Shown one piece after another: positions 13,089 through 25,861 of a DNA stretch of 64,000 bases; within the stretch, counting starts at the first letter, position 1; each line of letters opens with the position of its first letter. Source of the DNA: Akebia trifoliata (taxonomy: Eukaryota > Streptophyta > Magnoliopsida > Ranunculales > Lardizabalaceae); the NCBI GenBank assembly GCA_017979445.1, contig CM030709.1, forward strand, positions 1,984,001-2,048,000, given 5' to 3'. The notes beneath the pieces are model-generated. The model was not told the DNA's origin and searched no databases. It saw nothing but the letters and a program-made list of their open reading frames with translations. The position numbers and the translations under genes are program-made.

Positions 13089-16000
13089 ATGGGAGATTTC
13101 AATCTTGCCCTAGTGATCGTTGCAATAGTTGTATGTGTTCTGGTTTTCTTCTTCAACATCTATCTCCTTATCAATTACCAACACCCAGACGACGCGAACC
13201 AGGCCTACTTCCCTAAATTCGTAGTCGTTCTTGGTCTCTCGATTGCCGCCATTTCCATCTTAATGCTTCCAGCAGATGTGGCGAATCGACAGGCCTGTCG
13301 TCACGCAATTTACAATGGTGCTTGTAATCTCACCTTACCAATGAAGGATCTCTGGCTCGCAATCTACATTGTTGATGCAATTCTCGTGTTCTTTGTTATT
13401 CCATTTGCAATGTTCTACTACGAAGGGGACCAGGACAAGTGGGTTTCTAGGGTTTTGAGATTCATTGATTTTTTATTTGGTGATGGAGGAATTCAAGGTT
13501 TAATGTTTATTTTTGTTGATGGTGATGATGTGTGTGAGCAGGAGCGTAGGGAAACGGATTACAAGCGCGTTGATGTGGGTTGGGGCCACAGCCATTGTTT
13601 GTGGTCTCCTGCTTGGCATTTTATACGGTTAGTTTATGCAATTTGTTGTTGTTCTGTTTTTAATGATATAGAATTTGCTATGTTACGGTGTAAGAGTAAA
13701 TTTCGGGTGTTTTGACAATCTTATCAACTAAAGAACATGTCTTTATGTTTAAATATTTTACCTAAGATGCATTGAACTTGAATCCATGGATCAAACATAA
13801 TCAGGTCAATAACATACTTTCAACAGAAATAATTTGAATGAGAACGTTGACTGTAATAATTAAAATTGATGTTGGGAGGCAGAAATCTAACAAAAACTTA
13901 AATGAAGTGGTTTTACTAGAAATTGAGTATGAATTGTTCTAATGTTTTTCTAGTACAATACCTAGTTTATGTTATAGCGCAGATTTTTATTTATTTATTG
14001 CTAGCAGCGGGTTTGAAAATTAGGGTTTTGTGAATATGGTTAAAACAAATTTCATTAGTAATAATCAATAGAAAAGAAAAAAATATATATTACTAGTAGA
14101 TTTAACCAAGTGCTTGTTTTCAAAAGGTGTTGCATTGTGAAAATTGAAATATGCAAAAGTTTAGTTGTGCTACTTATTTTGGACTTTGCTTCCCTTCATG
14201 CATTATATATAGAGAAAAACTGCTTGTTTATTTTCCCTTCCTTTCCTTCTTGCTTTTTATTTTATATTTTTTAGTCTTTTATTATATATCCTGATACTGC
14301 AAAAAGAAAGAGATGAATATTTCTTTGATGAGCTTTCAGTTGGAGCATAAATTATTTAATTTCTTGGATATTTCAATCTTTGAAGGCATATTTTATGTAT
14401 TTTTTCTTGTATATTTGATCTTTGTCTCACAATTTCCCCCATCTTTTATGGTATTAGGCCTAATAGGGAAGGTGGACTTCACAGTTAGGCACCTTTCTTC
14501 ACCCACAACAACCTTCCCAAGTACCTGGACGGAATTCTCAAGTAATCAACCATGTATTGGCTCATCCTTTCATCAGGTTCTAGTCTTTTTTACCATTGTT
14601 CAGGTTCTCTAGGTTTCACCAATCCCTTTTAATTTTGATATCTTGAGAGTGCTACTAATTGCACTTTTTTTTAGAACATTTTTTTGTCTTCCCATAACTT
14701 TTTTTTTTTGGTATGGCACGGTTGACCTTGATGAAAAATTTGGAATGCCCAACCTGAATTCTTTTACTTTTTTCAGTGCTCTGCATACTCAGCAAATGCT
14801 TCATCAGAAACGACTTGGACCATGCGCACTACCTTTCCAGAATATGTTGTCGCTCTTGCTACTATTGTTGGATCAGTGCTTTTCTCTGTATGTCATTTTT
14901 TGTGAAACTTTAAACTTCTTTGTAATACTCCTTATCTTTGGCATAATACCTGGGATGTAAATGTAAGTTTAGGAGAGTGGCATACTGTTATTTTATGTCT
15001 TTGTTATAGAATCATTTTTATTGCTGAGATCCATTGGAATGGTGGAAGGCGATTTGTTTAGCCGATCCCAAATCTTTGGGAAAAGGCATTGTTGTTCCTT
15101 GAGACCCATAGCAATGCTGGGTAATATTATGTGTAGGGAGAGTTAGGGACATAATAATCAATTATGCAATTTTTTCTATGTACTTCACTTATTACTTACT
15201 AATTCACAATTTTCCATGCAGATATTTGGTGGCGTTGGCATTGCTTGCCTTCCTTTGGGACTTATTTTTTCGTTTATTAGGCGTCCGAAGGCTGTCATCA
15301 CTCGTTCACAGTATATCAAGGTGCTTCTTTCATTACCCAGCATGTTAGATGATTATATATTCCATGCAATTCATTTTGGATATTGCATGTAAACATATAA
15401 TGATTATTTGTGTAGAATTGTTTTCAATATCTTGTAGGAAGCAACTGAACTGGGGAAAAAAGCAAAAGAATTGAAGAAAGCTGCTGATGCACTTCATCAG
15501 GAAGAGAGGAGTGGTTCTAAGGGGAGAAAATGGCGTAAAAATGTAAAAGCAGTTGAAAAGGTATATCTTTGGTTTTTTCCACTAAATATTTGACGAATTA
15601 CACTTTTGATAGGCATGAGTTCCTTGGATTCTTGATAAGGGGAATTTGTTGGCATGACCTTGCAGGAATTGCTTCTATTGGAAGAGGATGTCAAGGCCTT
15701 AGAAGAGATGTATCCTCAAGGAGAAAAGGTGATAGATGTGCTATATTGACATGTTGACCTCATAAGTACTTTTACAATGACCATTAGTGAATTTTTTCAC
15801 TTCTCATTTTTCTGCCTCCTTTATCCAGGCAGAGACTGCGTGGGCTTTAACTGTTATTGGCTACTTGGCAAAACTTATCTTGGGCGTTCTAGGGTAAGTG
15901 CTTGCTCAACAAACATCATTGTTTTTATTCCTTAATTTATATTATAATTGTTAATTATTTCTTTATTGTTCAACTTTTTTATATAAAATAATTTTGGCTG

Positions 16001-19000
16001 GAACTACTGGTTGAAATTGTGAGGAAGCATAATACAATAAAGAACCTCTAGTGCTTTATATGGAATTTTGTTGTATCTTCATTGATTTGCAAAGGGATAA
16101 TGGGCACATTTGTACATTTTGAAGATTCGCTGATGATTGGTTATTTGAGCAAACTCTGGGCGTGAATGGGACCAGTAGTTGTTAGAGTGGTGGTAGATTA
16201 TCATTTTCATTTGGAATGGTAGACATTGATTTATGGTATAGTTACTGGCATGGTTCCTATAGTGCAAATTGCAAAACTAATATTATTGGTGAGTCTAAGA
16301 CCCCCATTTGCCAAGACAACTGTGTTAGGTTTTTGGCTGCTTGCACTTAGTTGTTAAATGCTTAGGCATGCTAAGCAATTGAAGTCTCTAGGTGCCTTAA
16401 TCTTGTATGTTGTTGGAGTCAGTGTCCAAAGCCACTCACTGGATGCCCAAAGGTTTTAGTAACCTAAGTTGCAAAGCTACAGGTACCGATTCAGACACTG
16501 ATAAGGTATGCAGCCTTGTTCCCTGAAATCGTGGACTAGGATATTGCATTTAGTACTTTTAGCTAAGCACTTCTTTTTTCTTTTGGCGTTTAAAGCTAAG
16601 GACCTTCTTTTTGTTTGCTTGTTTTTTTTTTTTTTTTAATTTATTGGGGATTTGGGGGGGGGGGGGGGGTGTTATTATAGAAAGGCAATGAAACTCCTAC
16701 CATTGCATTTTTTTTTCACTGTAAGACTTATTAAGATGTAACATTTCAGAATTGTTTGTGACAAAACAAAAGAGTAGTTTGTTAGGAGTAAAGCAAATAG
16801 AGTGATTTAAACATACCCCTCTGAGTAGAAAAAAAAAAAAAAAAACCCTTTGATTTTCGAAATCCCATCATCTTCAAATTTCTTAATCTGTAGGGTGATC
16901 TTTTCCAGTTGCTTTCAATCCATCGTCTTCAACCTCTTGTCTAAAACAACTTTTTTCTACCTAAAAAAAATCCATCGTTTTCAACATCCCAAAATCTTGA
17001 CGTTTAACCTGTGGGTGAATTTTTTCTTTTACCAGAGAAGATGATGGGTTTGGGAGGGCTTCAGGTCATTTTCTATTTGTCTCTCAAAGAAGACTGAGGT
17101 CAAGGGAGGTATGTCATCAGCTTCAAAATGAAAGTGGTGTATCTCATATATTCACCAAAACTGGAGGTGTATGTCTAAATCACACAAGAAATAACTAATA
17201 GCACAGTAGGAAGTGAGAAAGTAAACTAATGTCTCCAGTAGCAGCATCTCTGTTTCTAGTGAACATGATACATCCTTTCCGCATTTCCTTTGTTTTCTCT
17301 TATGTTGTTCCACTATAATGTACCTAATTAATTCTCATATTTCCTAAAGTTCATTTGAAATTCTCATTTAATGCTTTCTTATACTGTTTTGCCAAGGAAT
17401 TTGACAAGTTTGACACAACTATTTGCTCTCCAGGTTGATTGTTTCAGTGGCTTGGGTTGCACACATTGTTATCTATTTGTTGATTGATCCCCCTCTTTCC
17501 CCTTTCCTAAATGAGGTTTTTATCAAACTGGATGATATCTGGGGTACGTAATGAGGAAATCTTGTTCATCACCATTTTTCCCTCTCTTTAGTGGCTTCTT
17601 GATCTGACATATTTAATTATTTTACTTAACCAGGTCTTCTAGGTACAGCAGCATTTGCCTTTTTCTGCTTCTACCTTCTGATTGCAGTGATTGCAGGGGC
17701 GATGATGCTTGGTTTGAGTTTCATAACCATCCATCCTATGAAGTAATAAACCCTGCTTTGTTAGCTTAATCCAAATTTTCCTTATCAGTGATGATATGCT
17801 GACTTCTTTTTTTAATTTTTTATGTTTGTTTTACTTATTTGGTTTCAGGTGGGGAGCCACTCTGATGAACTCTTTTCTTTTCAATGTGGGACTTATTCTA
17901 CTTTGTTCCATCAGGTCTGCACATTTGATCTTTTAAACTCTTCATTGGAGTTCACAGAGAGACCCTTGGTGCAATAGTTGTCTGTCTAATTTTTTTGGTA
18001 AACGTGGCACTTATCTGGAAAGCTAACAGTTGTAATTTAGAGGAAATAATTGGTCAAATGGAAACCATCTAGCTTGCGTACTCAAATGTTAAATGATCTT
18101 GCGGGTCCAGTTTGATCTGTATTGATGGAGCAATCCAAAAGAACTTGGCTTTGTGGAGCTGATTGTTGGGTAATCAATAAACAATATATTTATAGATTGT
18201 GTAGCAGAATTGGGGATAATGAGTGGAAAGACTAAGGAAGATACAATTAGAAATGAACGCATTTATGAAATTGTAGTAGACCTAATACAATAGGTAAACT
18301 AAAGGAAAATCGGTCATGTGCAACAATGGTTGATTACAGCCGTAGTTAGAAGGAACATTCAAGTTCAAGGTTTTGAAAAAGTGAGAGGAAACCTAAAGAA
18401 CTTGAAATTGAGGTAGCGAGAGCGAATATGAACTTGCTTGAATTAATAGAAGACATGGCTTTAGGTGTAATTGAATGAAGGGACCACATTCATTCTGCTA
18501 ACCTCAAATTTTTGAGACAAGGCTTCATGATGATTATAATTTGCAAGCTTATTGAATTGAGCTGCATTGTCAAGTATTAGTTTATGACGACAGATATTGG
18601 TGGAAGACATAGACATGAATGGAACTATTGGCTCCTCCGGATAATACAGTTGGCTTTTGTGAGGAAAAGGGTGAAAGGAGGCAATCATTTTGTGAAGATT
18701 TTGTATTTCCAAGAATCTATTTGTTTTAATATTTTTCTTCAATTGACACAAACCCTTATTTAATTTTTTTGTTGGTAATCATTCTTTGTCCTTTTCTAAT
18801 GCAGTGTGATTCAGTTCTGTGCCTCCGCATTTGGTTACTACGCTCAAGCAACTGCCGCTCAGGAAATATTTGGTCACACGTTGCAGTCTCTCCGTGGAAT
18901 TAAATATCTTTACAAGTCAGTTACTACGGGCTTCTCTGCTCCATGAATCTTTGTTAGACATGTATGTTTTATTGACTTGATTGGTTTTGATTTTACAGGT

Positions 19001-19184
19001 ATAATGTGTTCCAAATTGCTTTTGTCGTTCTGGCGGGGCTCACGTTTCTTTACTATGTGGCCTTTGTAAGATTCTGACCCCTGTGGTAAAAATTCATGCA
19101 ACCTACCCACTATTATTAAATGGGAATCTTGTGCAGGGATGGAGAAAGAGAAAACCCAGTGGCAGGTTCCAGCTTTCGACCTAA
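13089..19184 (+). CDS. LIMR/LMBR1 family multispanning membrane protein (At5g01460-like), 14 exons
   Basis: Exons: 13089-13438, 13542-13627, 14458-14576, 14777-14887, 15222-15320, 15438-15560, 15666-15728, 15829-15893, 17434-17543, 17634-17742, 17849-17914, 18805-18915, 18999-19065, 19137-19184. All are GT-AG and in phase, giving 508 residues, about the length I recall for the family. The start [15 protein letters not shown] opens the first membrane helix. About nine hydrophobic segments follow, with a charged cytosolic loop encoded by exons 6-7 ([20 protein letters not shown] ... [18 protein letters not shown]). The protein ends [23 protein letters not shown]1 proteins resemble the lipocalin-1-interacting membrane receptor; the role of the very conserved plant members is unknown. 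Relative to my memory of the Arabidopsis protein, two residues are missing before [10 protein letters not shown], at the exon 10/11 boundary. Intron 8 is 1.5 kb and holds a transposon. Confidence 0.96.
15048..15098 (+). repeat. RTE-LINE-like 3' tail in LIMR intron 4
   Basis: TTTAGCCGATCCCAAATCTT followed by TGGGAAAAGGCATTGTTGTT has the palindrome plus a TTG-rich tail. It is the clearest copy of the motif shared with 5.35, 7.64, 32.0, 32.1, 40.75 and 54.39 kb. Confidence 0.45.
16622..16669. repeat. Homopolymer T and G runs in LIMR intron 8
   Basis: A run of about 16 T is followed shortly by about 16 G (about 16654-16669). It is low-complexity sequence and the exact lengths may be assembly-dependent. 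Confidence 0.7.
16801..17192. mobile_element. TIR element (family B) in LIMR intron 8
   Basis: The left end AGTGATTTAAACATACCCCT is matched by the inverted right end TGTGATTTAGACATACACCT. The right half contains words (TCAAGGGAGGTATGTCATCA, TATCTCATATATTCACC) that recur in relatives at about 27.36-27.60, 33.71-34.19 and 49.73-50.36 kb. It has no coding frame and is probably a MITE. Confidence 0.6.
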
Positions 19185-20204
19185 ATTACATGATTTGCAG
19201 AAGAGATTCGTGGCTGGGCATGGTCTTCAGAATTCTCGAAGCTTATCACTTCAAAGCGGTTTTTAGATTGGGATGTGTATAGCCTAATTCTATATCGAAG
19301 TCAAAGAAAAGAAAGCTGTTTCCATCTTAATGTATATTGTCAACTTCAGTTAGCGTGGTGTGGTGAGTGCTGCTGCTGCTTTCGTCGGCAGCTTTTGGGG
19401 GTATTTGTTTCTATTTTCTCTCTTTTAACTTCTCTTCTCTTTCTAATTGTATTATTTCATGGTTGGTTGCTTTATTCTATAAATTAAGGAGTGGCTATGA
19501 TAGTAGCTTGTGTTAGAGACGGATTTGAGACGACGCTAGGTTGGCTAATTACCTCTATTGTAATCTAGACTTTTTTTTATTCATCAACAAAATTACTTTT
19601 AGTGCAGGCATTCAGTATGTTCAAATATGGTCCGAGTCTTATAAACTGTAGATTGGGTTAAATGATGTCAGGTCCTTGCTCATAGACCTTTGTAAGGATT
19701 GACTTTTTTATTTTTGATGGTCAAAGTGAAAATTTTGCTTCCTAACAGTTAAGGTAGTCTACATATTGGATGGTTGCAATTGGCCTAATTTTTTTTATTT
19801 ACATGTTAGAGGTGGTCCCTCCAGGGGTGGATTTACAGTGCCCACCCTCTCATCCAAAACCCCAAGAATTTTCAGATTCTATAAGAATTCATGAGCAGTT
19901 GCCCCCTAATTTTTTTTTTCCACAAAATAATTTTTAGTCGTAGTTGCTCCCACAAGAACTTTCAAAAGAATTTATGAGCTATTGTCCCCACAATTTTTTT
20001 TGTTTGCCTGCACGAAGGCAAAATCCTGGCTCCTCCCCTGCTTGTGTCATTGCATCGCATTTAATAATTTTTTTTAATGTTAGTTAATTTTAGGGATACT
20101 AGTGTCAGAAAGGCAAGGTAGCTGTTAGATTGGAGCATTTCGAAGTTGATTAGGTTCTTTTTGGGTAATTGAATTTAGTGGTTTTGAATGCAAATTACTT
20201 ACTA

Positions 20205-20495
20205 TGGATAGTGTAGAGAATAATAATGGTGTGTTATTCAAATCATACATGTGTCTAAGTCAGTTAAGTGGTATAGTGTGTATGCCAATACATCCGACCT
20301 TGTCTAGTAGTATGACAGATTAAGGAAGAGACGTCTAGCTTGGCTGGTAGGACAGGACAACATTAGTGGAGATCTGGCCTGATCTGCCTGTTGCCGGGCA
20401 GTGTTGAATGTATTGGCATACATACCATACCACTTGACCGATTTGGACACATGTACGGTTTGAATAACACATTGTTATTATCCTCTATACTTACC
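20205..20495. mobile_element. Foldback element with ~90-bp inverted arms
   Basis: The left arm (about 20208-20300) reads through GTGTTATTCAAATCATACAT, GTGGTATAGTGTGTATGCCA and ATACATCCGACC. The right arm (about 20400-20492) is its near-perfect inverse (ATGTATTGGCATACATACC ... GGTTTGAATAACACATTG). The central 100 bp is unpaired. It has no coding potential; the transcript would form a long hairpin. Confidence 0.75.
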
Positions 20496-21291
20496 CTCTC
20501 TTGAGGAGATGCGAAGTCCTCTCGAGAAGATGCAAAATCTCGTTGTCTTCTTAAGAGAGAGGATTTATGAAGTAGACAAGTAATTTTTTTTGGAAAAATT
20601 GTATAAAAAAGAATAAAAGTAAAGTTTATTTTTAAAGTGTAAAGCATGAACTACACCCAAACTATCCTCCTACGTATTTTGCCATTCTTCGTCTTTTTAG
20701 TCAAAATGTATAGTCCCTATCATACTCGAATTAATCTCTAATGAATTCTTTCGTAAGTCATAGCCATGTGAATGTCCAGTGGGCTTATTTTGATTATCAT
20801 CCAATCCTAATTAACAAATTGATCTTTTAAACTTATATTATATTATATCTATATATAAAAAAATGAATTAAAATTAAATCATCCAAACATCAAACTTGCC
20901 TTGGATGATGATGATAGAGATAGTCAATGTATCTCATCATTGATCCTGAAGAGAAGCATAACTCAGAAGTAAAATGGAGGTTGTGTAACAAATATATAAT
21001 ATATAATATAAAAAGCAAAATTTATCTAAAAAGATTTAGATAATCGCACAGTTCCTTGGATACAGAGGCATCACATGAGAGACATTTTTTCTTGCTTGTT
21101 ATTATTCCGGCCAAGGGCGGCTTCAAATAATCTCACAATGTATCACTGTTTTAATCGATGTTGAGTGTTTGACCAAAACTAAGAATAATATTTTATGGAT
21201 TTTTAATTATACATTGTTATTGGTACAAGAAGAAGTACATCACAAGAATTAAAAAACAAATTCATCTAATTAATTACTTTTTGTAAAAGTA

Positions 21292-21795
21292 TATCCATAA
21301 AAGATCTATCCTTGGATACATCGATTAGTTGGGTTTAGGTCAGACTTAAGTTACTGAATTTGCTCCAAGTATAATCACTCGGAAAGAAACGAGAAAAAAA
21401 AAAAACGATAATATATATTAAAAATTATGAAAACAAATGTATTCATAATCTAATGTATTATTATCCATAAAAGATCTATCCTTGGATACATCGATTAGTT
21501 GGGTTTAGGTCAGACTTAAGTTACTGAATTTGCTCCAAGCATAATCACTCTGAAAGAAACGAGAAAAAAGAAACGATATTATATATTAAAAATTATGAAA
21601 ACAAATGTATTCATAATCTAATGTATTATTATCCATAAAAGATCTATCCTTGGATACATCGATTAGTTGGGTTTAGGTCAGACTTAAGTTACTGAATTTG
21701 CTCCAAGCATAATCACTCGGAAAGAAACGAGAAAAAAAAATGATAATATATATTAAAAATTATGAAAACAAATGTATTCATAATCTAATGTATAA
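21292..21795. repeat. Tandem repeat, three copies of ~169 bp
   Basis: Units start with TATCCATAAAAGATCTATCC at 21292, 21462 and 21630, giving periods of 170 and 168 bp. The units are nearly identical; they differ mainly in the length of an A-run after AAACGAG and in a few single bases (CTCGG versus CTCTG). Such similarity implies recent duplication. Nothing in a unit looks coding. Confidence 0.9.
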
Positions 21796-23377
21796 TACAT
21801 TTGATATTATTTTTATTTATAATATATTTTTTAGTACAAACAATATTATTAAATACGATAAATCCCACCCACCCACCCACCCATCCATAATTATATAATT
21901 GATGAGGATAAAAAAAGGTCTAACCTTCAATCTATCTTTTGAGCAAAATAACACTATTTTGAAGAAAAAAAAAATTACCATTAAGCATATTATCAATCAT
22001 ACATTAAACAATGAATCAAAACACAAACAATCATAAGCCCAGTGAAAATTGATTATAGAACTACAAAAAGTGGATTATTTTTTAAAATTATGTGTTAAAA
22101 ATGTAAAAGTCGAGTTAAGAACATTAAAATATGTTTTTTTTTGTTGAAAAAGTCAAGTTTTTTCAGTTTTTTTTGTTTTTTGTTTTAATTTTTAGAGATG
22201 CGGAATGTGTTTTAAACGAGACTTTAAAAAAAAAAAAAAAAACTATAATTTTTTTTTTACTATAATTCCTAGTACACTCGACCATGAATCAGTACAAAAT
22301 GAATGAGTTTGCGGAATACAATGAACAACATGCCACTAAATCTGTAAATCCCATCATTGTGGTTTTTTGATTTTGATTTTGAATTTTTATCATTGAATCC
22401 ACTAAATTAAAATACAAAAAATAAATAAAGATAAGAGATTTTCTATTATATCTCCATTTATTCTTTCTACTCAAAGACATTCTAATTCTCACAATAAACT
22501 TAATTACTAAATTCTGAATCTGGTTATGAAATCTCCAAAATCTGACTACAATAATGAGTACAGATAGTTGTTCGCACATCCTATCATTCATCATCGTTTC
22601 TTAAGATTCTATGTATAATTATAAATGCACTCGGTTTTGATACGTAGCTAACGTGGTAAGATCTATGGTTCTGTGCTCTTGCCATGTCAGCCACATACCC
22701 AACCGCATGCATTCATCATGACTCATTAGATATTAATTACTTACCTAGAAGTCATACATGTTGTGGGTATCAATTAATGGCAACCATATGCTATCCCAAT
22801 TGATTATTCAAATTGTCAAAATTGGTAAAAATATTGAACTATCAAAAGCCATCCATCGAGCTAGCTTGGACCAGGTCCTAATAGGGCTCTTGTAGTTCGA
22901 ACAAGCACATGGCCATCAAAGTAAGATAACCAAGCTAGTTGCTCGTGGAATGAGTAGTTTGACCGACGACACGAACACTAAAGGTCCAACCACATTATGC
23001 TCATGATTGCATAGTAGCTCGACTAAGTGGAGAGTCATGAGAAACAAGCACCATAGAACATCGTAGTACCTTAAAAATCAACTCTCCAACATATCACAAT
23101 GATGGAAAGTCATTGAATATGAACTCTCCGATTCATACACTAAATTACTCTACAATCTTTTGAATTGATTTGATTGTCGAAAAAATATTTGCGTACACTA
23201 AATCAATATTGGAGCAATGTCAACATATGGGAGACAATGAAGGAATAATCATCGAATAAGATCAGACTCTTAACATTCCTATGGAATACATGTATGATGC
23301 ATCCCGAGGATTGTGAATAAAAAAAATGTTACACCTCTACAATGAGGGATATAGAAGCATAGTTTTGCCCCTTATAG

Positions 23378-23855
23378 GGCTTAAAATGAGTTGATTTTGG
23401 GTTGGATTCGTGTATATCTATATTTAGATTCAAAATTTTAATCTGAATCCAACTCGGACTCTATTAGCTTAAATCATATCTGAACCATTTTGCTTTCATT
23501 AAATCATATTTGAATCCAATCCGACATAATTATTTTATTCGGGTCGATCGAGTTGGATAATTCTAGACTGTTTAATATTCTTTTTTTCACTATATTTATT
23601 TTTAAATTTCAATATCATTTCATTTTACAATAATAATTTATTTTATTTTATAAGAATTCATATCATATTGAAATAATAAAAAAAAATATTTACAAAAATA
23701 TAAAAATATAATTTTTAAAAATAATATATCATTTGGATCTAGACGGATATAAGGATGAATCTACCCTAAGGGTTCAAATCCCCTAAATTATTGTTCGGAT
23801 GTCGTTATGGATAAGTCAATTTTATATAAAATCGGACCCATTTTATGCCCCCATA
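23378..23855. mobile_element. Non-autonomous TIR element
   Basis: The left end GGGCTTAAAATGAGTTGATT is matched by the inverted right end GGGGCATAAAATGGGTCCGA. The interior is AT-rich with CATATCTGAACC / GGATCTAGACGG words also found in the element at 2.83-3.37 kb. It has no coding frame. Confidence 0.55.
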
Positions 23856-24344
23856 AAAAAAATAATAATAATAAATCCATCTTGTAATTTAAAGATTAAT
23901 TTCATTATTGATTTTCAAATTTTGTGAAAAGTAAAAAGTGAAAGTTAGGTAATTACGGTTGATTTGGAGATCTTCCCACTATCAAGTTAGAACAAAAGAG
24001 AAGCCTCTACTTGACCGATGGCTTCCGCGTGTCGTCACTCAAAAAAGTCAAAAGTCTTTTTCTTCGCCTCTCAGTAATGAGCCTTTGAATTTGGTCAAAA
24101 TACCGAACCTTGGCCTGCAACTTCATTCCTCGATACCCCCTCCTCTCTCTCTCTCTAAACTTCCCCTTTTTAAATTTTCCTCCTTTTGTTGATCTTCCTT
24201 CCCATATCAATCAAACCCAACCTCCAAAATAACTTCTTTGTCTCTATTTCTCTCCTCCTCTTCTTCACAATCAAACCCAATCTCCAAAACAACTTCACTT
24301 TGTATTTCTCTCGTCCTATTCTCCAGATGAGACTTTTGAGAGAG

Positions 24345-25861
24345 ATGGGGTTGTTCAAAGATGAGAAATCTAGAAGGGTTTTGAGAGGATTGAAGACTCT
24401 ATTCTTCTTGCTCACCATGTTAGCTTCTCTTCTCATAATCTCTCTTCCTGTTCTACTCGTTATTACCGATACCCTTCTTCCTTCTGCTATTCTCTCAGCT
24501 TCTCTCCCTCCTTCCTCCCTTTCAATCGAGGCTCTCAGTTCTCATCTCAAGAACTACGATTTTCGATTGTCCCTCATCGATATACCTCTTATCTCCATCA
24601 TCAGATCGACTATTATCTTCTGTAAGAATAAAGAACCCAAATTTTGATTTTCAACCCAATTCTATAAATCAAAATAGAAGAAAAAACTAATATGGGTTGA
24701 TTTTGTTTCTTGTTGTTGTAGGTGTTTATTGTTTCTGTGATGGACCGAGACTCTCTCGAGGACCTTACATGGGTATTACTACGTTCTGTTCTTTGTTGTC
24801 TCTGGTGTTTGTTTCTCTAAAGGCCTCTTATGTATTTGGTGGTGATTCAAGCAACAAAGGAGGAGAAGGGCATCTTCGAGCCATGGAAGTAGCTTTGTTT
24901 CTAAGCTCTCTGGTTTTGGCTGTCGGTCATATCGTCGTTGCGTATCGGACCAGTTGCAGAGAGAGAAGAAAATTGCTTATTTACAAAATTGACATTGAAG
25001 CTGTAAGCACTCAAAGTCTCTTTTTCTTTCCCTCTTGGTTAATCAGATGGAAAATAGCTAAAAACATAGGGGTGTTTTTGTCAATATGAAAAATGGTTAA
25101 GGATTTTTTAGTGTCGACATTGGACATTGTCTGAATATCTATTTTCATCCTTGACAAATTTATTAGTAATGAAAAATGGGTTCAACAACTCGGTTGTGGT
25201 TAGAAAAGTCCAACATATTTGGATTTTATACATTAGGAAATGCCTTCCTATCGTAGTCGTTGATTCGTTCCAACCACGTTGGACACAATAATTTTTTTTT
25301 TTTTTTTTGGACCGTTTGATTGATAATTCTATACAGGTTTGCTACGAATATATACATTAGGAAATGCCTTCCTATCGTAGTCGTTGATTCGTTCCAACCA
25401 CGTTGGACACAATAATTTTTTTTTTTTTGTTTTGGACCGTTTGATTGATAATTCTATTTTCGTTTTTCAAACAAGGAATTGTTTTCCAACGCCACGTGGC
25501 ACTCTTTTTTTTTTTTTTTTTGTTTTGTTCCCACTTGACAGTTGGGGCAGACATATTGGGTCCTGGTGGACCCGAAAAGAGATATGTTTTTGATCTCAAG
25601 ATCTTGGAATAGCTTAACGTGGGGAAGGCGCGTAGATTCCGCTTTTGACGCGGCTTCTCACGCCGAAGCAACATAAATCGGATAAACATCGCGCGAGAGT
25701 CGCCGATTTTTTTAATTTATAGAAAGGGTTAAGAGTGCGTAATGCGCACTTTAGTTAGGACCTTTTGCTGAGGATATCTTGAACCATGTGCGCAGGTTTC
25801 CGCTTGCCAGAAGGGATTTCCAACCTACCACAAGCTTCTCCATGAAGTCAGAATAAAGTAA
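24345..25861 (+). CDS. Small four-helix plant membrane protein, unrecognised, 3 exons
   Basis: Exons: 24345-24621, 24722-25002, 25796-25861, all GT-AG and in phase, giving 207 residues from MGLFKDEKSRRVLRG. An ATG at 24327 would add six. Hydrophobic segments fall at about residues 20-42 (FFLLTMLASLLIISLPVLLV), 85-100 (ISIIRSTIIFCVYCFC), 112-133 (GITTFCSLLSLVFVSLKAS) and 150-172 (VALFLSSLVLAVGHIVVAY). A basic stretch RTSCRERRKLLIYKIDIEA follows the last helix, and the short final exon adds a soluble tail (VSACQKGFPTYHKLLHEVRI). The layout suggests an endomembrane or plasma-membrane protein. I believe such proteins are conserved in plants but cannot name the family or role. Intron 2 (793 bp) contains a tandem duplication. 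Exon 3 rests only on splice signal, phase and a stop after 21 codons. Confidence 0.75.
25227..25457. repeat. 124-bp tandem duplication inside an intron
   Basis: TATACATTAGGAAATGCCTT through TTTGATTGATAATTCTAT occurs at 25227-25334 and again at 25351-25457. The copies differ mainly in the length of a T-run. It lies in intron 2 of the small membrane protein gene and looks like a recent local duplication. Confidence 0.85.

Larger units (their letters stand above)
19185..24344. other. Intergenic region between LIMR and the small membrane protein gene
   Basis: No gene is supported across 5.1 kb. The first 300-400 bp is probably the LIMR 3' UTR. Features listed separately are a foldback at 20.2-20.5 kb, a three-copy tandem repeat at 21.3-21.8 kb and a TIR element at 23.4-23.85 kb. 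Near 21870-21890 there is a short (CCCA)n run. Base composition is strongly AT-rich, and short open frames here show no domain or splice structure. Confidence 0.5.

Noticed and set aside
14643..14960. Alternative frame through LIMR exon 4
   Set aside because: It is a shadow of the conserved exon 14777-14887, which encodes [20 protein letters not shown] in the proper frame.
21292..21795. CRISPR-like array
   Set aside because: The units are long and contiguous without spacers, and the genome is a plant's.
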